A stretch of DNA of 64,000 nucleotides. Source: Hyphodiscus hymeniophilus. Its lineage: Eukaryota > Ascomycota > Leotiomycetes > Helotiales > Hyphodiscaceae. The stretch covers positions 744,001 through 808,000 of the forward strand of contig VNKQ01000002.1 in assembly GCA_016508695.1 (NCBI GenBank). Direction: 5' to 3'. A program made the translations under genes and the position numbers. Under the pieces are notes generated by a model. That model was not told where the DNA came from. It did not search any database and worked only from the letters and a program-made list of their open reading frames with translations. Shown here in pieces: positions 55,339 to 64,000 of this stretch (within the stretch, counting starts at the first letter, position 1; each line of letters opens with the position of its first letter).

Positions 55339-56187
55339 ATGTTCTCCTCCACCTTTTGTAGAACGTCTGCTCGTGCCTCTGGACGACGAGCAATTCGTTC
55401 AATCTCGACTCTGAAATCCAATCCACACATCGTAAGAACCAACCGTCTTTCTTTCCAGCTCCGAAGCTTATTAAAACCAATACAGTACATCCATCCCAAT
55501 CCCACCACACCAAATTCACACATCCTTTCTCTACTCTCCATAGATCCACCTTCTCCTAACCTCGCAATCGGCACCACAACCGCAATTCCCCCAACGCCCG
55601 ACTCTCTAACCGAGAACCCCATATTCCTCCGCATCCTCCAATCTGTGCTCAAAGACCACGCTGCCTCAGACCCAGGGCTCCAATCACAAGGCGCAGCATT
55701 CGCCTCTACATCGGGCTCAGCGCTGGGCTCTGGCGGCATGTTCTTTCCGCAACAGCACAAGAAGAGCCCTCGAGCTGGTGGAGGCGGGGGGACTGGGGGT
55801 GATGGTGCTGGGGGCGCGAGTAGTCAGGGTGGTGCTGGGGGAGGGGGAAGAGGCGGCTGGGTGCATCTGAGTGACTCGAGGGCGCCACCGGATTATGGGA
55901 GGATTGCATGGCCAGAGGACATCTTTGGGTCTTTGGAGGTGGATGGAAAGGGAGAGTTTGTGGAGGGAGAGGATGGGCGCAGGGGCAACTGGATGGAGAG
56001 TGGGACATATAGGGTTGTTACGAGAGAGGGCATGTAAGTTCAGCTTCTATTCGGGGAGAGGGGTAAATGGAGACAAAGGGTTTTGTCAAGAATTGTGCTA
56101 ATTGGTTACAGATTGGGATTGAGTGATTTCTTGTTGGGGAAGGTTGTGGAGAGGCTGAAGGAGGAGGAAGCAAAACAGAGACGATGA
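55339..56187 (+). CDS. Putative mitochondrial protein of unknown function, 238 aa
   Basis: Function not recognised. Exons are 55339-55431, 55486-56033 and 56112-56187. The N-terminus (MFSSTFCRTSARASGRRAIR) is rich in Arg and Ser without acidic residues, typical of a mitochondrial presequence. A conserved-looking segment (IYIHPNPTTPNSHILSLLS) is formed by removing intron 1, which is 54 nt long and free of stops, so retention would add 18 residues in frame. A Gly-rich run at about 130-165 precedes the segment WVHLSDSRAPPDYGRIAWPEDIFGSLEV, written here only as landmarks WVHLSDSRAPPDYGRIAWPE, and the protein ends in a charged helix (DFLLGKVVERLKEEEAKQ). It could be a fungal mitochondrial ribosome or assembly-associated protein, but nothing in the sequence proves that. 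Confidence 0.75.
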
Positions 56188-56900
56188 TCGATGATATATG
56201 TTCATGAAGGATATCAATACGACCAATCAACGCAACTAGTTGGAGCAGGCATTCGTGCTGATATTGAGGTAGTAGGGAGAGCAACGAAGCTCGGGCTGGA
56301 GCAGGCAGCTCTACCGAACAGCAACTCCGGCGCCGTTGGTATTACAGTATTGGTAGAAGGTTTGAGACGAACACTATGTTTGAGTGGCGTGTTACACAGA
56401 GATATGAAGATCTTGTAATACTCGAAGTGCACATGAAGCAGGATATCGGATGGAAACGCAGCACTGGGATCATACACTCTGTTGCACTGGGCAGATAGTT
56501 TTTCAAAACAGACATCCCCCTTCAAAACATATGCGATTCCCAATCACTCATGGAATTTCACATGTTCAGCACCTAGCACGAGTCATGAACTGCTATACTC
56601 CATAAATTGTGCCCTTCTCCGGACTTTCTTCCCCACACTCGCTAAACTGGGTCAACGAACGACTGAAAGCCAAAGCCCGTGAGAGACAAACCGACCCAAC
56701 AACCTTCCATCGCCAAGTAACACCAAACATCTTGAACATCCGCGCTGATGAATTCAGACATGAATGCGCTATTTCTTATTGCGAAAGTCTAAATATCCCA
56801 ACGCAATCTTTATTGCACCGTTGACAAATCTTACCGCTCAAGAAGGTGGGGCACTGGCCGCATCCCACGCACCCCCAAAGCAACTCCATCCCACATCGCT
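56188..56900. other. Intergenic stretch before Snf1
   Basis: About 700 bases; promoter and 5' UTR of the Snf1 gene. No gene supported. Confidence 0.5.
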
Positions 56901-59395
56901 ATGATGCCTCACGGAGCCTACGATGACGGTGAGCTGGAGATCTCCCTCGCACCATCCGCCAACCGCCGAGCTCAGAACAAACCTCCCGATGCAAGCACTC
57001 GCCGCGAGCCAAATGGCAACAAACACAGATCCGTTGAGCCCGCACCGCAGAAGAAGGCCGAGCAGCGCATCGGCGCCTACCATGTCATCCGCACGCTGGG
57101 CGAAGGCAGCTTCGGGAAGGTCAAGCTGGCTACCCATCGTATCACGAACCAGCAGGTGGCGCTGAAGATCATTGCTCGCAAGAAGCTCATCTCAAGGGAT
57201 ATGGCGGGCAGGGTGGAGCGCGAGATCGAATACCTGCAATTACTGAGGCATCCCCATATCATCAAATTGTGAGTCTATGCCCGGTTCCCTGGGAGGACGT
57301 GAGAGCTCACGCTTGGTAGATACACGGTGATCAAGACGCAGTCGGAAATTATTATGGTCCTCGAATACGCCGGCGGCGAGCTTTTCGACTACATCGTGCA
57401 GAATGGGAAGATGAGAGAGGACGAGGCAAGGAGGTTTTTTCAGCAGATCATCTGTGCCGTGGAATATTGCCATAGGCATAAGATCGTCCATCGAGATCTC
57501 AAGCCGGAGAATCTGCTGCTCGACGAGAACCTGAATGTCAAGATCGCCGATTTCGGTCTCAGCAACATCATGACGGATGGGAATTTCTTGAAGACAAGCT
57601 GTGGAAGTCCGAACTATGCTGCTCCAGAAGTCATCAACGGAAAGTTATACGCGGGGCCGGAAGTCGACGTGTGGAGTTGTGGAGTTATCCTATATGTGTT
57701 GCTAGTGGGACGATTACCCTTCGACGATGAGCACATCCCTTCTTTATTCGCGAAGATCGCTAAGGGCCAGTACGTGGTTCCTGGTTACATGAGTTCTGGA
57801 GCTGCGGCGCTCATCAAGAAGATGTTGGCTGTCAATCCTGTGCACCGAGCTACAATCGAAGACATCCGTCTGGATCCCTGGTTTGTGAAGAATCTGCCGG
57901 CGTACCTACAACCGCCTGTCGAAGAATTCATCGATACTGGTGTCGACCCGAGCAAAGCCATCAATCCCAGAAACATCGCTCCCCATGCTAGCCCAGCGGT
58001 TCAAGAGAAGTTGCACGACCAAGTCACAGAGAAGATAAGTAAGACCATGGGTTATGGCATCAAGGACGTTCAGGAAGCGCTGGCTGCTGAAGAGCCTTCT
58101 GCAATTAAGGATGCTTACCTGATTGTGAGAGAAAACAAGTTGATGCAAGCAAATCGTAAGTATCTCACTAGACTATGAAGCCTCCTACTAACTTTCGAGT
58201 AGCACACCTCTCCGATGACAAGGGACAACTTCTTTTCCAAGTTCCTTCACCACCAGCCTGGAATGATGGTATCAAACTGGATACTTCATTGGGCTCTCCA
58301 CCGGCGTCGCCTCTCGTGAAAGCGCCAAATGATAGTCCCAAACCACTTCCTCAAAGTCGTCCAAGTCCTCTTTTGGATGCCGTGTCACCACGTTCCACCA
58401 GCTCTGTCGGAACCGACAGATCCGCACGTCCCTATGTCAGCAAGATTGGTATTCTGCCAAGCAGTTTGCCATCTTACCACAGGGACTTCATGGAAGCACA
58501 GAGGTCAGGCAGAAGTCTAGCAAGTACTTTGTCTACAACACACTCCGAGGCCCACGAACCACATCCTCAGACCGACGCGGAAAAGGCCGAGACAGCTCGA
58601 CGCTTAAACCCGCACTCAAGAAGCCAATTGAAACTCGACGAAGCCAGCAAGAGACCTGCAGGTATGACACCAGTTCCACAAAAGAAGGCAAAGCCTACGA
58701 AATGGCAGTTTGGCATCCGATCCCGCAACCAACCACTGGAAGCCATCGGATGTATATATCGTGCTCTAGGAAAGCTCGATGCAGAATGGGTAGTCGATGA
58801 GGACTGGGAACCTCATCTAGAATCTAGAGGAGAAGAGAGGTATGTTTCACATTCTCCACGCCTGCAAGTCCCTGACAGAATTAGAAATGCCGATGGAAGT
58901 TTTGTCTCCAACATTGGTAGCGGTGCTTCACTCCACCACTCCGACTCCATGGCCAAGAACGCCAGCACACACAGTATCGACCCTAACGCACACTATAAGC
59001 TACCAGCCGACCCTTGGGTCTTACGCGTGCGCTGGAAGAAAGGCGGCATGTACCCTCCTGGCATCATTCCTCCTGGATCTACACACTCATCGTCTATAGA
59101 CTTACGCCGACAATCAATAGCCTCGCTCAGCAGTGCCAGTGGTTCCGTGCCCAGCCAAGAGTTTTCTTCCCCTCCCAAGAGCGCCAGGTCAGATGTCAAG
59201 CCCCAAGATAGTGTGGTCATGCATCTCGACATTCAACTGTATGAGATGGAACCGGGTGTTTATTTGGTGGATTTCAAGTGTGCGGGCTATGAGACTGCGG
59301 AGGGGATGTTACTCGAGGAGAAAGATGTCACGAGCCCCTTTCCGTTCTTGGATTTGGCAAGCAAGTTGATCATCCAACTTGCCGAGGCAGACTGA
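56901..59395 (+). CDS. snf1: Snf1/AMPK alpha-subunit protein kinase
   Basis: Catalytic subunit of the SNF1/AMPK complex, 798 aa, controlling carbon catabolite derepression and energy stress responses. Exons are 56901-57268, 57320-58155 and 58203-59395. Kinase domain about 58-312: LGEGSFGKVKLA, ATP-site Lys89 (VALKII), catalytic Asp182 (HRDLKPEN), DFG at 200, activation-loop Thr215 (FLKTSCGSPNYAAPE). An auto-inhibitory UBA-like region follows (KISKTMGYGIKDVQEALAAEEPS, landmarks MGYGIKDVQEAL). After a Ser/Pro-rich linker, the C-terminal adenylate-sensor/beta-subunit-binding region is seen as KWQFGIRSRNQPLEAIGCIY and ends LDLASKLIIQLAEAD. The codons ATGATG at the start leave two possible initiators three bases apart. 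No poly-His tract as in yeast Snf1. Confidence 0.97.
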
Positions 59396-60558
59396 GTGTC
59401 TTCTTTGAATGAATGAGACATGTGCTACGACCGGAATGAAGCGAAGACTATGGACTTGTAATGGCTGCTACTTTGACTTACCGAGCGGATGGAGGAGGAA
59501 CTTGGACAACGAAGGACGAGGATCCGGAAAATGGGTTCTGGGGACGGGAGAAGGTCTAAAGGAACGGAAGGGAGATCTATGGAAAGGAAGGCAATTTCCA
59601 GCGAGGCGTTGATCTGGTTGAATACCCGGAAGATCATTGTCGCTTTTCTTGGCGACCTTTCGAAAGCTTAAGGCATCTCCACTTCTTTGCTGTCTGATAA
59701 TCGAATCATAGAAGAACGGGAATCTGGGACGTGTCTCTTTCACTCTCGATATCGTCGTGTCTTCCCTCTCTGCATTCGTGTGGTTTGATCTTTATCCCCA
59801 ATGTAAAACCTCGACTGAGCCCAGAAATGATCAGATATGAACTGTTCAATTTTCACCCGCCCTCGAGTCGCTCGTGGAAATTCTCCTACAGTTATCCATC
59901 GCCAAGATTTCACGCATCCTGCTAAGCCTTAAACCTCACTCCCAGAATCAGCCGTGCAGAATCTAAAATAACTACCAATCACTCGCAAAGCCAAACCGCT
60001 GCCTTAACCTTCCAAATCCCTTCTCAACAGGGCAGGGTCAAGTAACGCAGTCATGTTCCCCCGAAGAGAACCATTACATACGCCGAAGCAACAAACGGGA
60101 TACCTTCGACGCTTGGCCAGTCCTCTCCCAGACTTCGCGCAGATGCTGACATGCTCTAGCACTAAACATCTTTCCTGATACCCATCCTTTTACGAATTGC
60201 CTAATTATGCGAGCTGGCATGATACAGAGGAGGGATGCCGGGAGAATTCACGGGGGAGAGGGGGAGCTTTGGGTACCGGCACTTGACGGGCTTGGCCTCG
60301 GGGTGGAGCTATGGGCATTTACGATGATCCTGCTTCTTCTGATGGATAGGGATGACGAGTTTTGCCTCTCAGCCAGATAGCGGTGATGCAACTACGTGCG
60401 AAGGAGATGACACGAGAGAAGAGAAATCGGAGCTACCGGCCTATATCGACAGGAAATATAGAGGAACATTCCGAGCATATAAGTTACACTTCGTTCAAAA
60501 TGGTATTTTAAAGTGGCCAAGAAGTACGACCCCGAACTATGGTCATGAGCTCGTATCC
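59396..60558. other. Convergent intergenic stretch
   Basis: 1.16 kb between the 3' ends of Snf1 and xanthine dehydrogenase. Only short frames without domains are seen. Confidence 0.5.
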
Positions 60559-63500
60559 TCATATCGAAATAAAGAAACTCTTCTCCCCCTCTTGAGGCTT
60601 CACCAAGGCCCTCTTCAGAATCGGGTCTGCGCACGAAGTCCTGATCCTTTCCGGTGTCGCCGGACTTTCCAATCTTAGAAGTCCATCGTCTTTTGCATCA
60701 CTGCCCACTTCAGCCTGCACACCATATTGTTTCCTCGCAGCTTTCAGCGCATCGCGGATTGCAAAGAAAACAACGCTGCCCATGAACAGAGGTGGTTCAC
60801 CTACACCTCGACTGCGCTGAATGGTCTGCAGATTCTCCCATTGTACGCCCTTGAGCATGGAAACGTTAAACTCTTGCGGGATATCTCGGAACCCAGGAAT
60901 CTTATAGGCTCCAGGGCCTCGTGTGGCCAGTTGACCTTTCATCGGTCCTCCCCGGAACCATAGACTTTCTTCTGTCGTAAAGAGACCCATTCCTTGGACG
61001 AACGCTCCTTCGATTTGTCCGTAATCGATGGAAGGGTTGATAGAGCGTCCGATATCCATCTTGATGTCAGCCCGCAAGCAAGTCCAATCGCCTGTCAAAG
61101 TATCGAGTTCGACTTCCGCCGCGGAGACACCTTGAGTGAAGTAGAAGAACATTTGGCCAGTATTCGGGCCCCAAGTATACCCAATGTCCGGCGTCTTATA
61201 GAAACCGTTTGCTGAAAGGTTCACTCGATCAAAGTAGGCGGCTGACGCAAGTTTCTTCATTGAAGCATCCGCTCCTAACGTCTCTCGGTAAGGAGCAAGT
61301 CGAGCATTGAGTTGGGCGCAAGCGTTGAAGATTGCATAACCGTTCAGATCAGACGATGCTGATGCAGCAGTTGATGAAGTATTCGCGACAGTGTTTGTTG
61401 CAGTCTCCGAAATGAAGACGTCGGAAAGTGGAACTAAGAGACGAGGCGAGTAAGCAAGTGCACTTTGAAGGTGGATTGAAGCGCGGCAGCGACAAACTCC
61501 GATACAGGCTACAAGTCTTTTCAATCAAGGCTTCGGAGGGCTGAGGAATGCCGGGCCATTTGAGGAGATCAAGTGTATCTCCCAGCTACGTGACTGTGTA
61601 TAAGACAACAAACTCAGAATAAACTCACCTCCAAGAGCTTCTGCGGCGATCATCGTCATCTTGGTATGTAACCCTTGCCCCATCTCCGTGCCACCATGCG
61701 CAACAAGAACTGATCCATCATGATAAATATGAACCAGAGCGCCTGCTTGGTTAAGGAAGAGGGCTGTGAATGAGATGCCGAATTTGGTTGGAGTTATAGC
61801 AAGACCTCGCTTCTTCCATTTATGAGTCGCATTGAACTTTTTAACTGCTTCTCGTCGTTCGGAATATGATGTTTCTTCCTGCACTTGTTGGTACATGATA
61901 GGGACGTGCCAGTCTTTCAAACTTTGATTGAAATGTGTCTCTTCGTTCGGCTTATAGAAATTAATCTCTCGGAGTCTCTCAACGGGGATGTCGAGTCGAT
62001 CTGCAATCTCTTCCATGTAAGACTCTGCGATGAAGATGCCTTGGGGACCACCAAACCCTCGAAATGCAGTGTTCGACATAGTGTTCGTTTTGGCGAGCCG
62101 TCCTCGAACGTGGACATTGGGAATGAGGTAGCAACCATCTATATGGGACAAGGCTCTGTCGCAAACAGCGGCACTAAGATCTTGGGACCATCCAGCATTA
62201 CAAAAGATATCTGCATCAAGAGCCTGGAGCTTCCCATCTTTGTTGACACCAACCTTCCAGTGCGCCAAAAAAGGATGTCTTTGACCTGACGTAATCATAT
62301 CTTCATCTCGATTAAGCATACATCGGACTGGTCGGCCAGTTTTCTTTGCTGCTAGAGCACAAATGCCAGTCAATTGGACAGATCGAGTCTCTTTGCCTCC
62401 GAATCCACCGCCAAGGCGCTTCACTTTGGCAACGACTTTATTGGCGGCCACATTGCATACTTGAGCAACATAGGTTTGGCTGTCAAAAATTCAGCGTCAG
62501 TCACCTAGATCGGCGTTGATACTAATAGAAATTCTTGAGATGGGAATTTTCGAAGCACACTTACGTCTCAGTTGGGTTTTGTGTACTGGCGAAAATCTCC
62601 ATCTCTCCGTCTTCAAGCTTCGGAATAGCCACACAAGCCTGCGTCTCGAGGTAGAAATGTTCCTGCCCACCCATCCTCGTAACGCCAGTAAAAACATGGT
62701 CTGATTTATTGAACGCCTTATCCAGGTCACCTTTGTGGATGTATCGATAATGCTCAAAGAAACTCTCCTTCTCAATAGCTTCCTCGATAGTGAAAATAGC
62801 AGGTAATTCCTCATAGTCGACTTTGACTGCTCTTGCTCCAGCGCTAGCTTGAGCAGCGCTACTAGCCAAGATCACTCCAATCGGCTGGCCAGTTGTGAAG
62901 ACTTCGTTGACTGCAAAGAAGGTTTCGTCGCAGACGGGAGCTCCCCACCAGTTTGCTTCCGGATTTGGCATATCTGTATGGTCTAACCATTCGACAACGC
63001 CGGGAAGATCCATGGCTGGCGAGTAGTCGACGGATGTGATTTTCGCCCGTGCCTTAGTGGAAAGAACAAGGCATCCGTACCTGTCAAGAATTCAACTTAG
63101 TATTGCCATCGAATGATGAGTTTGAGATGTGAGATAAAAATGTAAGGTACTATCATTTGGCTTAAACGTTCAATTCCTTTGAGCATTTCGGATAGGTAGG
63201 CATCGAGGGAAGAAAAGTGTCTTGTGGCGTGAAACAACTCTTTCAAAGTGTTTTATCGAGAGTAAATCACAACTCAGGGGGACGAGCTAACTTACAGCTC
63301 ATTTTTCTGCACTGGAATATCGTCCGTGTACTGAGCCTCACCACAAGTTTGCTTCAGAGCCGCCACATGTGGGTTAGCTTTCCCAAGAATATTCTGCTGG
63401 TATGCAATCGTGGCGTCTTTATCCTCTTTTCCGATCGATATCATCCTTTGGATTTCAGAAATCACCTCTTCGTCGACATCAGCTGCATTGACTTCTAGTT

Positions 63501-64000
63501 TGGAAAGTACTTCGTGGTAGTAGCGGTAGAAGAATCCTAGTGCCAACGATTTTCGATATGTAGCCATTCCTCCCGGTACCCCAAATCTGAGATCGAAATC
63601 TTGCTCTAAAGCATTCATCGTACCCTCAAGAGTAGCTGGATTTGTCAATTTCTTGCCAACAAGATAAGCAGATGCTTTCTTCGCAGCGACCGTGGTAGGA
63701 GCCATTCCACCATAGACAAGATCCGCACTCTCTACTGTATGATCCAAATCATTCAATTTAATTCGAAGAGCGGCATTGACAATCGCAATGTCATCATCCT
63801 TGCGTTTCGACTGTTTGTAGGCTTGGAAATATTCCCCATTTGCACTCGTCACAGGAATGCGGATGCTGGCGATGATGGCGTCCGGCGGGAGTGCGGTTGA
63901 CCGATAGCCCTTGAAGAACTGAGCCATCGGGATCTCAGTTTCTTCATCCAAAGACTTTGCAATAAGAATAGCATTTGATGCTACGAAGACTGGGTTGAGA
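60559..64000 (-). CDS. hxA: Xanthine dehydrogenase / purine hydroxylase (5' end beyond window)
   Basis: Molybdenum-flavin-iron-sulfur enzyme that oxidises hypoxanthine to xanthine and uric acid for purine use as nitrogen source. The window holds 982 codons of an expected 1,350-1,420. Minus-strand exons run from beyond 64000 to 63296, then 63080-62565, 62479-61629 and 61433-60559. The Fe-S domains and first part of the FAD domain lie outside. Visible are the FAD-domain end (NPVFVASNAILIAKSLDEE), the Moco domain with LGGGFGGKETRSVQL (catalytic-pocket Glu and Gln region), NTAFRGFGGPQG (substrate Arg), GGTEMGQGLHTKM and RSRGVGEPPLF, whose Glu is the catalytic base. All active-site landmarks of bovine XDH are kept. 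Xanthine dehydrogenase rather than aldehyde oxidase is suggested by ERREAV and the Arg. Confidence 0.95.

Noticed and set aside
53531..64000. A nitrogen/purine gene cluster (glutamine synthetase to xanthine dehydrogenase)
   Set aside because: Intervening genes (putative mitochondrial protein, Snf1) are unrelated and no shared regulatory element is visible; proximity alone is weak.
1..64000. CRISPR array, insertion sequence, prophage or intact retrotransposon
   Set aside because: No regularly spaced direct repeats, no transposase or reverse-transcriptase motifs and no long terminal repeats were seen.

Overview
The window is nuclear DNA of a filamentous ascomycete (Pezizomycotina; the look of the proteins suggests Leotiomycetes, which is an inference). 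The grounds are short introns of about 45-160 nt with GTAAGT/GTGAGT-type donors and CTAAC-like branch sites, dense genes on both strands with no operons, and fungal families such as Som1, Cox9, the fungal RACK1/Cpc2, Snf1 and purine hydroxylase. I see no phage, plasmid, CRISPR array, intact transposon or secondary-metabolite cluster. All gene models come from reading splice signals by eye and keeping the reading frame. Exon coordinates are given in each entry.

Left part (1-25 kb): the 5' portion of a Kv-beta-type aldo-keto reductase (cut by the left edge), a ten-knuckle CCHC protein, a sugar transporter, a large isochorismatase-like/AlkB-like/GST-like fusion, and a dienoyl-CoA isomerase. A compact block follows: a Rad51-paralogue-like gene and Som1 (divergent), TAF8 and Cox9 (divergent), then RACK1. 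RACK1 intron 2 holds a C/D snoRNA that I identify as U24/snR24. A tRNA-Met(CAT) with a 34-nt intron lies near 25 kb.

Middle (25-45 kb): about 3 kb of gene-poor DNA with a perfect 36-bp palindrome and decayed reading frames. After it come a GT34 mannosyltransferase, sphingosine-1-phosphate lyase, a degenerate SGNH/PC-esterase-like membrane protein, a pyruvate-dehydrogenase-kinase-type kinase, U1-C (with a 6-nt micro-exon) divergent from Erv25, a RING-CH ubiquitin ligase divergent from proteasome alpha2 (Pre8), and an RCC1-like protein.

Right part (45-64 kb): an HSP70-like ATPase, two uncharacterised loci (one split by an in-frame TGA), glutamine synthetase, a putative mitochondrial protein, Snf1 kinase, and the 3' two thirds of xanthine dehydrogenase running off the right edge. 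Most genes are unrelated housekeeping functions. Loose metabolic links exist (glutamine synthetase and xanthine dehydrogenase in nitrogen use; Snf1, sugar transporter and PDH kinase in carbon control), but nothing in the sequence shows that they are co-regulated. I did not find a convincing new multi-gene system. The most interesting items are single-gene oddities: the triple fusion, the micro-exon, the intronic snoRNA, several enzyme folds that have lost catalytic motifs, and the interrupted reading frame at 50.4 kb.
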